64,000 nt of DNA from an uncultured Bacteroidales bacterium (GCA_902776435.1 CACYQB010000010.1:1-64000); one strand, 5' to 3'. Counted from the stretch's first letter, positions 35,908-44,456 are shown. Translations and numbers: made by a program. Notes: a model not told the origin generated them from the sequence alone.

Positions 35908-36162
35908 ATGAAGAAAGATATCCATCCCAGCAACTATCGCGAGGTTGCTTTCAAGGACATGTCTAACGAGGAGGTTTTCATCACTCGCAGCACTGTTAAC
36001 ACCAAGGAGACCATCGACATCGACGGTAAGACCTATCCTCTGGTAAAGCTCGAGATCACCAACACTTCTCACCCCTTCTTCACCGGTAAGCAGAAGCTCG
36101 TCGACACCGCAGGTCGCGTGGACAAGTTCATGCAGCGCTACGGCAACCGCAAGAAGAAATAA
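35908..36162 (+). CDS. rpmE2: Ribosomal protein bL31, type B
   Basis: This 84-residue ribosomal protein starts [15 protein letters not shown] and includes [21 protein letters not shown], the hallmark of bL31. It has no cysteine at all, so it is the zinc-independent (C-minus) type that can serve when zinc is scarce. The start is placed after the promoter at 35824; the open frame continues upstream into trkH but that part is not coding for L31. Its leader is about 70 bases. Confidence 0.95.
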   Translation: MKKDIHPSNYREVAFKDMSNEEVFITRSTVNTKETIDIDGKTYPLVKLEITNTSHPFFTGKQKLVDTAGRVDKFMQRYGNRKKK

Positions 36163-36180
36163 GAAGACAAGACATCATCA

Positions 36181-36255
36181 CTGTCGTGAGCGCTCGCGAC
36201 AGTTACTACAAGACACAGCGACGCGCCCTTCCCCATCGAGGAGGGCGCGCCGCTT
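36181..36255 (+). terminator. Double hairpin after rpmE
   Basis: CTGTCGTGAGC/GCTCGCGACAG (36181-36202) is followed by a second GC-rich stem, ACGCGCCCTT...AGGGCGCGCC (36220-36251), then TTGTTATT. Together they should terminate rpmE transcription. Confidence 0.75.
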
Positions 36256-36406
36256 GTTATTATACCGATTATTTAGTTGTTCTGAAACAAAGAGTCCAAA
36301 ACAACCATGAAGATGTCAATCGGAACCGACACTTACATCATCGGCCTATATTTATCCAATGGTGTCCGTTAAAGACGAGCAACAGCGGCCATTAAGGCCG
36401 CTTCAA

Positions 36407-36464
36407 GGGGACGGTTCGGTTTGTAACAAACGATTTATCTTTTGTTGCTAACGGAACCGTCCCC
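36407..36464. repeat. REP-like palindrome with GGGGACGGTTC ends
   Basis: GGGGACGGTTC...TTTGTAACAAA (36407-36430) is mirrored by TTTGTTGCTAACGGAACCGTCCCC (36441-36464). Ends of this GGGGACGG type are known to me from REP-like palindromes linked to Y1 (RAYT) transposases, but no such gene is in the window. Confidence 0.65.
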
Positions 36465-36492
36465 ACGTAATAGGCAAGTGAAGAGAGGAACT

Positions 36493-36603
36493 TCATGATT
36501 GACAGGATTTTGGAGGATGTAGAAGTTCGTCTACGACGCACTTTCCACTTGATATGGCTGCCACCAAGCTGCGCTCATCTTCGATGAACTTGCATGGTGT
36601 TTT
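36493..36603 (-). other. Short conserved-looking intergenic element (KTPCKFIEDER frame)
   Basis: On the minus strand one frame reads KTPCKFIEDERSLVAA and continues 36 codons to a stop at 36493, but it is preceded by TGA and has no start codon. I recall such short KTPCKFIED-type peptides being annotated repeatedly in Bacteroidales intergenic regions, which suggests a repeated DNA element rather than a protein gene. Confidence 0.4.
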
Positions 36604-36764
36604 TCATAAATGTCGAGTCTTCGACCCGACTTGCCTCTTCGAGGCAACAGCCAAGCCCATGATACAGCAGAAATGCTTATTCGATTCAGATATAGTGAAT
36701 TATGCCGATGTTGAAAATCTTTACCGGACAATAAAAATATTTATCAATGATGTAACTCATGAAA

Positions 36765-37829
36765 TCATTTTATCAAAGCCTCTAAAAAAGCGCCGGGTCT
36801 CTGAATCTCAAGCACTGTCAGACATATCACCATTACCGCGAAAAGCAGCAGGGTCAACAGCATCGACCTCCACACACCTTGTTCCCGCCAGCTCTTGCGG
36901 TTAATGGCATCGGTCAACGAAAGCAATGTGCCCAATCCTGCGGCAAAGCTCATGAAAATGAGAATCGGGCGGAAATGATGTGCGACCAGATAATCTGCTG
37001 GCTTGTTGAGAGCGACACTAATCACAGCTATCATGAGACCTGTCAAAGCAATAATGGCAGCAATCAACACCATGCGCCATAGCGTCCCCCGCCATCCATA
37101 ACCAAACAGCTGCTTGTAATCCAAAAGCACCATAAGAGGCAGAAGGAATACCGAAACGGCCCATGCCTGCTGGGCGCTCATACCTGTCCAAGCCAGCGCA
37201 AGTGATAAGACAAAATTCCAGATGAAGAACTGTGTGGTCATGAACACCTGGATGAAGAAGCCCTGGGGTAACGTATGGCGAGGATTGCGAGGAGCATGCC
37301 TGAAGACAAACCAAGTGGGCAATATCAAAAACGAGAAAATGAACAGAATGCCCCACTCGGGATGGATTGACAACCAGTTAATAGCTTTGTCCACGTAATA
37401 GGATACACCGGTTGATGCGACTGTTGCCGGCTGATCGTCGATGATTTCGCCCCAATACTCCGGGAACAAAAACCGTCCAATGAAAAACACAAGCAATGTT
37501 ACTATCACCAGCATCTTCACGGGAGGGAAACTCACCTGCCACTTCCCGCTAATGTAATCGCTAATAAAATAGCCAGGTCTCCACAGCAGCTGCCACACCG
37601 AATAGGGCAACGAGCGACCACCCAGGCCGAACAAGTCCATCAATCCGTTTCTAATGGTCGTCCACGTTATGCGGCCAGCCTTTGCCTTTTGCCCACAACG
37701 GGGACAGTAGGCTCCTGCATACTCCTGGCCACAGTTGCAACAGCAGTGCATCTCACTGCCAATTTCCTCGTATTTGTACGGATTGTGTTGCCAATCAAGG
37801 AATCGTTGATATAGCAGCTTCAATCTCAT
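36765..37829 (-). CDS. DUF3667 membrane protein
   Basis: This 354-residue protein has an N-terminal zinc-ribbon-like segment with paired cysteines (CCCNCGQEYAGAYCPRCGQKA, about residues 28-48), the DUF3667 block (LMDLFGLGGRSLPYSVWQLLWRPGYFISDYISGKW) and about six hydrophobic helices. The family is confined largely to Bacteroidota and has no assigned function. It is translationally coupled to the gene upstream: the stop TGA and start ATG share a base at 37829. Confidence 0.82.
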   Translation of the reverse strand: MRLKLLYQRFLDWQHNPYKYEEIGSEMHCCCNCGQEYAGAYCPRCGQKAKAGRITWTTIRNGLMDLFGLGGRSLPYSVWQLLWRPGYFISDYISGKWQVSFPPVKMLVIVTLLVFFIGRFLFPEYWGEIIDDQPATVASTGVSYYVDKAINWLSIHPEWGILFIFSFLILPTWFVFRHAPRNPRHTLPQGFFIQVFMTTQFFIWNFVLSLALAWTGMSAQQAWAVSVFLLPLMVLLDYKQLFGYGWRGTLWRMVLIAAIIALTGLMIAVISVALNKPADYLVAHHFRPILIFMSFAAGLGTLLSLTDAINRKSWREQGVWRSMLLTLLLFAVMVICLTVLEIQRPGAFLEALIK

Positions 37830-38455
37830 CAGCGAGCGGGTTCTTCATCAGTCACTTGGACCTCGGTAATGGTGTCGTCCTGTGCGACCGGAACGGCCTC
37901 GGCCGGTTGGGTGGCAGCATTGCGCACACGGCGCTCGGCGAGATATTCCTGCAGGCTGGTGAAGTTGAACAGCAGCAGGCAGATGCCGGTAATGAGCACC
38001 ACAGTGGACACACTCTCGCGCAATGCAGGCACCATGAGCGACAGCACACCGCACAATACCACAATCAGGGGACAGATGTGATACCAACCCTTAATGTTCA
38101 GGCTGTTCTTGGACAGTATCAGATAGATGATGTGGAACAAGCCCAGCACCAGCAGCAGTACGCCCATGAGCAACTGCAGGATTTCGTCGAACAGATGCGC
38201 CTTGATCATCATCACCATGCCGAAACACAAGCCGCCCACGGCAGGCAGCACACCCATGTATTCAGTACTGGTGCGGGCATCGGAGTGCCGCACGGCCACC
38301 ATCACCAGATAGGCAATAGCCGGCAACATGAAAGTTGCACCCATCACCCGAGAACCCCAAATCAAAATGTTAGGCACATTGTGAAACACGATAAGGATGA
38401 TGCCCGAGAGGAGCAAAATCACGTTAGTCAAGAGGTTAATGCTAACCTTTTTCAT
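37829..38455 (-). CDS. HdeD/DUF308-like membrane protein
   Basis: This 208-residue protein has six hydrophobic helices arranged in pairs (for example LLTNVILLLSGIILIVFHNV, MLPAIAYLVMVAV, LLMGVLLLVLGLFHIIYLIL, ICPLIVVLCGVLSLMVPA and VVLITGICLLLFNF), consistent with the DUF308/HdeD family, followed by a cytoplasmic tail rich in Glu/Val/Thr. Function unknown. It is the first gene of a two-gene unit with the DUF3667 gene; its promoter is at 38498-38527, back to back with that of the lipid kinase. Confidence 0.7.
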   Translation of the reverse strand: MKKVSINLLTNVILLLSGIILIVFHNVPNILIWGSRVMGATFMLPAIAYLVMVAVRHSDARTSTEYMGVLPAVGGLCFGMVMMIKAHLFDEILQLLMGVLLLVLGLFHIIYLILSKNSLNIKGWYHICPLIVVLCGVLSLMVPALRESVSTVVLITGICLLLFNFTSLQEYLAERRVRNAATQPAEAVPVAQDDTITEVQVTDEEPAR

Positions 38456-38497
38456 TGTTTTTTACTAATAAAAAAAGGGTTGTTAATATTTTTTTTA

Positions 38498-38527
38498 CAA
38501 AAATATCTCAATTTCATCTATTATCAA
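38498..38527 (-). promoter_or_regulatory. Promoter of the HdeD-like/DUF3667 unit
   Basis: On the minus strand TTG (38525-38527), a 19-base spacer and TATTTTTG (38498-38505). Confidence 0.7.
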
Positions 38528-38549
38528 AAAAAAACACGTAAAAAAGTAT

Positions 38550-38557
38550 TATCTTTG
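38550..38557 (+). promoter_or_regulatory. -7 element of the lipid kinase gene, giving an almost leaderless mRNA
   Basis: TATCTTTG ends only six bases before the ATG at 38564, so the transcript should begin within 0-3 bases of the start codon. Confidence 0.65.
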
Positions 38558-38563
38558 CAGGGA

Positions 38564-39469
38564 ATGGAAGAGAAACGTAGACACATACTCGCCATCATCA
38601 ATCCTGTGTCGGGCATCGGCAGCAAGGATAAAATTCCACGCCTCATCGACACCGTTGTGAATCACGACATTAACGATGTGAGCATCGTGATGAGTGAGTA
38701 TGCGGGTCACGCACGCGAAATCGCGACTCAAGCTGTCACCGACGGCATCGATGTTGTGGTTGCCATCGGCGGCGACGGCACAGTCAACGAAGTGGGCAGC
38801 GCCCTGTGCGGTACTCAAACGGCCTTGGCCATCGTTCCCAGCGGATCGGGCAACGGATTGGCACGCCACCTGCGCATCTCGATGAATGCCAGCCGCGCCC
38901 TGCAGGTACTCAACAACGGAGTGGTAGGCACGTTTGACTATTGTACCATCAACGGGAAGCCCTTCTTCTGCACATGTGGTATGGGCTTTGACGCCGCAGT
39001 GAGTGACAAGTTCTCAAATGAGGGCACCCGTGGCTTCATCGCCTATGTTAAAGCCGCTCTCTCCGAGTACCTGAAATACAAGCCTCAGGAATACCTCATC
39101 GACATCGACGGCGCCAAGTTGCGGGAAAAAGCCTTTGTCATCGCATGCTGCAATGCGGCACAATATGGCAACAATGCCTATATCGCCCCACGTGCGACCA
39201 TGCAAGACGGCTTGGTTGACGTTACTGTGATGCACCCGTTCAGTATCGTCGAGAGTCCGATTATCGGAGCACGGCTGTTCCTGCGACAACTGGGACACGA
39301 CCACCACGTCAGCATCTATCGTGGCAAGCGTGTGGTCATCGAGCGCCAGCGCGATGATGTGGTCCATCTTGATGGCGATCCGCTCATCATGCCAGCCAGA
39401 GTCGCCATCGAAATCGTGAACCGCGGTATTCACATCCTGGTACCGCCCTCTCTTCCCAACGACGTTTAA
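38564..39469 (+). CDS. YegS/DgkB-type diacylglycerol/lipid kinase
   Basis: This 301-residue protein belongs to the DAG kinase catalytic family. It begins MEEKRRHILAIINPVSGIGSKDKI, has the nucleotide-binding VVVAIGGDGTVNEVGSAL motif near residue 65 and the PSGSGNGLARHL motif near 92, and ends with the usual beta-sandwich C-domain (GDPLIMPARVAIEIV). It likely phosphorylates a lipid such as diacylglycerol at the inner face of the membrane. The frame is open far upstream, but the promoter, the family N-terminus and the neighbouring minus-strand genes fix the start at 38564. The glycogen genes follow on the same strand after 45 bases. Confidence 0.9.
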   Translation: MEEKRRHILAIINPVSGIGSKDKIPRLIDTVVNHDINDVSIVMSEYAGHAREIATQAVTDGIDVVVAIGGDGTVNEVGSALCGTQTALAIVPSGSGNGLARHLRISMNASRALQVLNNGVVGTFDYCTINGKPFFCTCGMGFDAAVSDKFSNEGTRGFIAYVKAALSEYLKYKPQEYLIDIDGAKLREKAFVIACCNAAQYGNNAYIAPRATMQDGLVDVTVMHPFSIVESPIIGARLFLRQLGHDHHVSIYRGKRVVIERQRDDVVHLDGDPLIMPARVAIEIVNRGIHILVPPSLPNDV

Positions 39470-39514
39470 TAACCAAAACCTGAAGTTAACAACATCAAAC
39501 CAAAATAAGACCTT

Positions 39515-41473
39515 ATGAGTTATCTAAAATTTGACAAAAATCTGATGATCAACTTAGAGCAGTCGCTGCCCAAGGAGATGTTGCGTACCAACCAATCGGG
39601 AGCATACCATTGCACCACTATCGTTGGCTGTAACACCCGCAAGCAGCATGGTCTGCTCGTCATCCCCGTTCCGGAGCTTGACGACAACAACCACGTGTTG
39701 CTGTCCACGCTCGACGAGACGGTCATCCAGCATGGCGCGCCGTTCAACCTGGGTCTGCACCGCTACAAGGGCGATACTTACAGTCCCAACGGCCACAAGT
39801 ATATCCGTGAGTATGACTGCGAGCGCGTTCCCACCACGACCTATCGTGTGGGTGGCGTGATTCTCAAGAAGGAGAAAATCTTCATCACCCACGAGAACCG
39901 TATCCTGATCCGCTACACGCTGGTGGATGCCCACTCGGCGACGACGCTCCAGTTCAGACCGTTCCTGGCTTTCCGCAATGCCAATGACCTGTGTGTCGAA
40001 AATGCTGTTGCAAGCCGTGAATACCAGGAAGTGGCAAACGGTATCGCCACCTGTATGTACAACGGCTATCCCACCCTGTACATGCAGATGAACCACAAGC
40101 CCCGGTTTGTATTTGACCCCCACTGGTACAAGGACATTGAATACACCAAGGACCAGGAGCGCGGCATTCCCTACAGCGAGGACCTGTACGTGCCCGGCTA
40201 CTTCGAGGTTGAAATCAAGAAGGGCGAGCCCCTCATCTTCTCGGCTGGTGTCGAGGAAGTGAACACCAGGACGCTGACCAAGATGTATGAGGACGAAATC
40301 AAGCCCCGTACGCCACGCACAAGTTTCTACAACTGCATGAAGAACAGCGCTAAGCAGTTCTATATCACCAACAAGGAAGGAAACTATCTGCTGGCAGGTT
40401 ATCCGTGGTTTAAGATCCGAGCCCGCGACGAGTTCATCGCCCTGCCGGGTTGTACGCTGTCGGTACACCACCGTCAGGATTTTGAACTCATCATGGACAC
40501 TGCCCAGCGCGCCCTTAACGACTGGATGCGCGACGGCACATTGGACAAGCACCTCGACGGCCTGGAATTGCCCGACATCCCCCTGTGGGCCATCTGGGCA
40601 GTACAGCGATATGCCCACGACCTGAATGCCGATGCCGCCCGCGAGCGCTATGGCAAGTTGGTCAAGGACCTTATCAACTTCATCACCGATGGGCACCACC
40701 CCAACCTGAAACTGGAGGACAACGGCCTGGTTTCAACCGATGGCACAAAACGCCCCGTCTCATGGATGAACAGCACCCACCTCGACGGCACTCCACTGAT
40801 TCCCCGCACAGGCTACTTAGTGGAATTCAATGCCCTGTGGTACAATGCCCTGCGTTTTGTCACCGATGAACTTTTCGCTGGTCAAGAAGAAGAGAAGGAC
40901 TTTGTGGAGCGTTGCGCAAAGATTGCCGAAAAGTGCAAACCCGCCTTCATTGAGACATTCATGACCGACTACGGGTACTTGTACGACTATGTGAACGGCA
41001 GTTACACCGATTTGAGCGTACGTCCCAACATGGTTATCGCTGCAGGACTGGATTACAGCCCGATGGACCGTCGCCAGCGCAAACGCGTGCTCGACATTGC
41101 CACCCGCGAGTTGCTGACGCCCAAGGGCCTGAGAACGTTGAGCCCCAACAGCTACGGTTACATTCCTTGGTATCTGGGCACTCCTCAAGAGCGCCAGACG
41201 GCCTACTATGCCGGCAGTGCCCGTCCCTGGCTGATGGACTTCTACAGCAAGGCCTATATCCGCGTGTTCGGCCTGAACAGCATCTCGTTTATCGAGAGGA
41301 TGATGATCGGCTTTGAGGACGAGATGAAGGAGGGCTGCATCGGCTCGTTGAGCGAGCTCTATGACGGCAACCCACCGTTCATCGGCCGCGGTGCCGTGAG
41401 CTTCGCCCCCAACGTGGGCGGCATCCTGCGTGTATTACGCACTTTCAAGAACCTGCACATCATTGACGAATAA
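39515..41473 (+). CDS. Glycogen debranching enzyme (bacterial GDE type)
   Basis: This 652-residue protein has the GDE N-terminal domain (about 15-240; TNQSGAYHCTTIVGCNTRKQHGLLV, STLDETVIQHG, LHRYKGDTY) and a C-terminal GH133-like (alpha/alpha)6 amylo-1,6-glucosidase domain (about 290-645; LLAGYPWFKIRARDEFIALPG, DGLELPDIPLWAIWAVQRY, VSWMNSTHLDGTPLIPRTGYLVEFNALWYNAL in outline). It removes branch stubs from glycogen. The downstream glycosyltransferase and GH57 genes, at 20- and 61-base spacing, complete a glycogen cluster common in Bacteroidales. Confidence 0.9.
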   Translation: MSYLKFDKNLMINLEQSLPKEMLRTNQSGAYHCTTIVGCNTRKQHGLLVIPVPELDDNNHVLLSTLDETVIQHGAPFNLGLHRYKGDTYSPNGHKYIREYDCERVPTTTYRVGGVILKKEKIFITHENRILIRYTLVDAHSATTLQFRPFLAFRNANDLCVENAVASREYQEVANGIATCMYNGYPTLYMQMNHKPRFVFDPHWYKDIEYTKDQERGIPYSEDLYVPGYFEVEIKKGEPLIFSAGVEEVNTRTLTKMYEDEIKPRTPRTSFYNCMKNSAKQFYITNKEGNYLLAGYPWFKIRARDEFIALPGCTLSVHHRQDFELIMDTAQRALNDWMRDGTLDKHLDGLELPDIPLWAIWAVQRYAHDLNADAARERYGKLVKDLINFITDGHHPNLKLEDNGLVSTDGTKRPVSWMNSTHLDGTPLIPRTGYLVEFNALWYNALRFVTDELFAGQEEEKDFVERCAKIAEKCKPAFIETFMTDYGYLYDYVNGSYTDLSVRPNMVIAAGLDYSPMDRRQRKRVLDIATRELLTPKGLRTLSPNSYGYIPWYLGTPQERQTAYYAGSARPWLMDFYSKAYIRVFGLNSISFIERMMIGFEDEMKEGCIGSLSELYDGNPPFIGRGAVSFAPNVGGILRVLRTFKNLHIIDE

Positions 41474-41493
41474 AAAAGAGGAGGAAACAAGAT

Positions 41494-42756
41494 ATGAAAG
41501 CATTAATGTTCGGCTGGGAATTTCCGCCTCACATCCTGGGAGGTTTAGGAACAGCAAGTTACGGCCTGACTAAGGGTATGTGGGAAAACGGTGACATGGA
41601 CATCACCTTTGTCATCCCCAAGCCCTGGGGCGATGAGCCCAAGGAATTTGCAAACATCATCGGCGCCAACTGCACGCCTGTGGCATGGCGCGACGTGAAT
41701 ATGGATTATGTGCAGAGCCGCATCGGCAAGGTAATGGATCCGCAGTTCTATTTCGACCTGCGCAACCACATCTACGGCGACTTCAATTACATGAGCACCA
41801 ACGACCTGGGCTGCATCGAGTTCTCAGGCCGTTATCCTGAGAACCTGCTGGAGGAGATCAACAACTATAGCATTGTGGCTGGCGTGATTGCCCGCACGGT
41901 GGACTGTGACATCATCCACAGCCACGACTGGCTCACCTACCCTGCCGGCATCCACGCCAAGCAGGTTACGGGAAAGCCTCTGGTTATCCACGTCCACGCT
42001 ACCGACTTTGACCGCAGCCGCGGTAATGTCAACCCCACGGTATTCAGCATCGAGAAGGACGGCATGAACAACGCCGACCACATTATCACAGTGAGCAACC
42101 TGACACGCCGCACGGTTATCGAGAAGTATGGCATCAGCCCCGACAAAGTGACCACTGTACATAACGCCGTGGAACCGTTGAACGAGGAATTGCTCAATCT
42201 GGAAGCGCCCCCGGGCAAGACCAGCAAGGTCATCACTTTCCTGGGACGTATCACCATGCAGAAAGGCCCCGAGTATTTCGTCGAAGCCGCCGCACAAGTA
42301 TTGCACAAGGTCAACAACGCGCAGTTTGTCATGGCTGGCAGCGGTGACATGATGGACAAAATGATACGCCTCGCCGCCAAACGCGACATCGCCGACCGCT
42401 TCCACTTCACCGGCTTCCTCAAGGGTAAGCAAGTGTATGAAATGCTGGCTGCCAGCGACGTCTATATCATGCCCTCGGTGAGCGAGCCCTTCGGTATCTC
42501 TCCCCTGGAGGCTATGCAGATGGGTGTGCCGTCAATCATCAGCAAGCAGAGCGGCTGTGCCGAGATTCTGGACAACGTCATCAAGATCGACTATTGGGAT
42601 ACCAATGCCATGGCCGACGCCATCTACAGCATCATCAAGTATCCCGCGATGTACAACGAGTTGCGTGAGCAAGGACTTGCCGAGGTGAACCAGATTACTT
42701 GGGACAAGGCCGGCGCCAAGGTCATCAACCTCTACCGCAACTTGATCAACCGCTAG
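41494..42756 (+). CDS. GT4-type glycosyltransferase, probable glycogen synthase
   Basis: This 420-residue GT-B fold enzyme starts KALMFGWEFPPHILGGLGTASYGLTKGM, which is the glycine-rich acceptor loop of glycogen synthase-like enzymes. The C-terminal donor domain carries VITFLGRITMQKGPEYFVEAA and the E-x7-E pair in SEPFGISPLEAMQMGVPSI. Placement between a debranching enzyme and GH57 supports a glycogen or alpha-glucan role; the nucleotide sugar (UDP- or ADP-glucose) cannot be told from sequence alone. Confidence 0.87.
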   Translation: MKALMFGWEFPPHILGGLGTASYGLTKGMWENGDMDITFVIPKPWGDEPKEFANIIGANCTPVAWRDVNMDYVQSRIGKVMDPQFYFDLRNHIYGDFNYMSTNDLGCIEFSGRYPENLLEEINNYSIVAGVIARTVDCDIIHSHDWLTYPAGIHAKQVTGKPLVIHVHATDFDRSRGNVNPTVFSIEKDGMNNADHIITVSNLTRRTVIEKYGISPDKVTTVHNAVEPLNEELLNLEAPPGKTSKVITFLGRITMQKGPEYFVEAAAQVLHKVNNAQFVMAGSGDMMDKMIRLAAKRDIADRFHFTGFLKGKQVYEMLAASDVYIMPSVSEPFGISPLEAMQMGVPSIISKQSGCAEILDNVIKIDYWDTNAMADAIYSIIKYPAMYNELREQGLAEVNQITWDKAGAKVINLYRNLINR

Positions 42757-42780
42757 TAATCAGGCGAGAATAACCATACT

Positions 42781-42815
42781 AAAAAACCAAAACTGACAAC
42801 TTAAAACCAAAAAAT
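42781..42815 (+). repeat. Degenerate AAAACCAAAACTGACAACTT tract
   Basis: A short A-rich run of seven- to eleven-base units (AAAACCAAAACTGACAACTTAAAACC) ahead of the GH57 gene, related to the tracts at 643-746 and 44371-44408. Confidence 0.45.
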
Positions 42816-42817
42816 AT

Positions 42818-44281
42818 ATGAAAGCGATTTGTTTTTATTTCCAGATTCATCAGCCGTTCCGTCTGAAACATTACCGCTTCTTTGACATCGGTAACGACCA
42901 CTACTATTATGATGACTTTGCCGACGACGACATCATCACGCGCATTGCCCAGCGGTCTTATCTGCCCGCCAACGAGATGCTGCTCGACATGATCAAGGAA
43001 AACGGCAAGAAGTTCAAGGTGGCTTTCTCCATCAGCGGTACAGCGCTGGAGCAGTTGGAGCAGTATGTGCCTGAGTTCATCGACTCAATGAAGGAACTGG
43101 CCGCGACAGGATGCGTGGAATTCCTCAGCGAGACCTATGCCCACAGCCTGTCCTCGCTCTATGACCCCGACGAGTTCGTTGCCCAGGTCAAAGCGCATGA
43201 CGCGAAGATTTTCCAACTTTTCGGCCAGAAACCTAAGGTGTTCCGCAACACAGAGTTGATTTATGACGACGACATTGCTTCGATGGTCTATTCCATGGGC
43301 TTCAAGGCTGCCATCACTGCCGATGCCAAGCACGTCCTGGGTTGGCGTTCACCCAACTTCCTTTATAGTTCAGCCTCGGCACCCAAACTCAAGCTGTTGT
43401 TGAAGAACGGTAAGTTGAGCGATGATATCTCCTTCCGTTTCAGTAATCCCGAGTGGGCTTCCTATCCTCTGACCGCCGACAAGTATATCCACTGGATCAA
43501 CGAACTGCCGCAAGAGGAACAACTGGTCAACCTGTTCATGAACTATGACGCCCTGGGTGAGTTGCAACCGCGCGAGAGCGGCATCTTTGAGTTCATCAAG
43601 GCCCTGCCCCGCTTCGCTGCCGAGAGCGACATCGAGTTCTGGACCCCGAGCGAGGTGGTTTCCAAGTTCAAACCCGTCGCTGAACTTGCCGTGCCCTACC
43701 CCATGTCATGGACCGATGAGGCACGCGACACCAGCGCATGGCTGGGCAACACCCTGCAGCAGGAAGCCGTCCGCAAGCTCTATTCTATCGGTGAGCGCGT
43801 GCGCCTGTGCACCGACCGCCGCATCAAGCAGGACTGGAACTACCTGCAGGCCAGCGACCACTTCTTCTACATGTCCACCAAGCACAACGATGATGGCTCG
43901 GTACACAGCCACTACAGCCCCTACGACTCGCCCTACACCGCGTTCACCAACTACATGAACGTCTTGAGCGATTTCATGACGCGCGTCGAGGAGCAGTACC
44001 CTGCCAGCATCGACAACGAGGAATTGAACTCACTGCTGTTGACCATCCGCAACCAGGAGCAGGAAATTGAGAAACTGCACCGCGAGGTCGAGATGATGCG
44101 TAACAACATCGTCAAGGACACCACCGGCGACTTCCCCATCGATGAGCCCGAGCCCGCTGCTCCAGCAGTGGAGGAAAAGCCCGTCGAGAAAAAGAAGCCT
44201 GCCAAGAAGCCTGCAGCTAAGAAACCTGCGGCTAAGAAGGCTCCTGCCAAGAAAAAGGCACCCGCTAAGAAAGAGAAATGA
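42818..44281 (+). CDS. GH57 family alpha-glucan hydrolase with lysine-rich tail
   Basis: This 487-residue protein has a GH57 catalytic domain: CFYFQIHQPFRLKHYRFFD at the N-terminus, AFSISGTALEQLEQY, FLSETYAHSLSSLYD and KVFRNTELIYDDDIASM, the last two covering the conserved regions around the catalytic Glu and Asp. A coiled-coil-like stretch (NSLLLTIRNQEQEIEKLHREVEMMRN) follows near residue 405-432, and the final 35 residues are a histone H1-like tail of KKPAAKKPA-type repeats. It likely trims alpha-glucan. The basic tail is unusual for GH57 and may bind polyanions or simply aid solubility. Confidence 0.87.
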   Translation: MKAICFYFQIHQPFRLKHYRFFDIGNDHYYYDDFADDDIITRIAQRSYLPANEMLLDMIKENGKKFKVAFSISGTALEQLEQYVPEFIDSMKELAATGCVEFLSETYAHSLSSLYDPDEFVAQVKAHDAKIFQLFGQKPKVFRNTELIYDDDIASMVYSMGFKAAITADAKHVLGWRSPNFLYSSASAPKLKLLLKNGKLSDDISFRFSNPEWASYPLTADKYIHWINELPQEEQLVNLFMNYDALGELQPRESGIFEFIKALPRFAAESDIEFWTPSEVVSKFKPVAELAVPYPMSWTDEARDTSAWLGNTLQQEAVRKLYSIGERVRLCTDRRIKQDWNYLQASDHFFYMSTKHNDDGSVHSHYSPYDSPYTAFTNYMNVLSDFMTRVEEQYPASIDNEELNSLLLTIRNQEQEIEKLHREVEMMRNNIVKDTTGDFPIDEPEPAAPAVEEKPVEKKKPAKKPAAKKPAAKKAPAKKKAPAKKEK

Positions 44282-44298
44282 ATTTGACTATTAAACCG

Positions 44299-44335
44299 TC
44301 AAGGCTGTCACCCGTTGGCAGCCTTGATTGTTTAG
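44299..44335 (+). terminator. Terminator of the glycogen cluster
   Basis: TCAAGGCTG pairs with CAGCCTTGA (44299-44307 and 44319-44327), followed by TTGTTT. Confidence 0.8.
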
Positions 44336-44370
44336 AATAATATATCAGATTAAGGGTGCAAATAACTTCA

Positions 44371-44408
44371 AAAAAACTGAAAACCGAGAACTGAAAACTG
44401 AAAACTTT
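44371..44408 (+). repeat. Degenerate GAAAACT tandem tract
   Basis: Units CTGAAAACCGAGAACTGAAA and ACTGAAAACT follow one another directly before the promoter of the 5'-nucleotidase gene. Confidence 0.5.
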
Positions 44409-44412
44409 ATAC

Positions 44413-44420
44413 TAACTTTG
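44413..44420 (+). promoter_or_regulatory. -7 element of the 5'-nucleotidase gene
   Basis: TAACTTTG, about 37 bases before the ATG at 44457. It excludes the in-frame upstream start at 44328. Confidence 0.65.
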
Positions 44421-44456
44421 TGGGTTAAAAGAAAATTTCAAAAAAGTTATAATACT

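Larger units (their letters stand above)
36163..36764. other. 602-base gene-poor gap with hairpins and repeat-like sequence
   Basis: Contents from left to right: the rpmE terminator pair (36181-36255), a small AGCGGCC/GGCCGCT stem (36384-36402), a REP-like palindrome (36407-36464) and a short element with an intact 36-codon frame but no start codon (36493-36603). A plus-strand frame from 36554 is open but looks random. I see no gene with credible support. Confidence 0.6.

Noticed and set aside
36554-36904. 116-residue plus-strand frame
   Set aside because: Its second half is antisense to the DUF3667 gene and its first half overlaps the repeat-like element; no family or promoter supports it.
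37682-38563. 294-residue N-terminal extension of the lipid kinase frame
   Set aside because: It runs antisense through two membrane-protein genes and upstream of the promoter; the family N-terminus starts at 38564.
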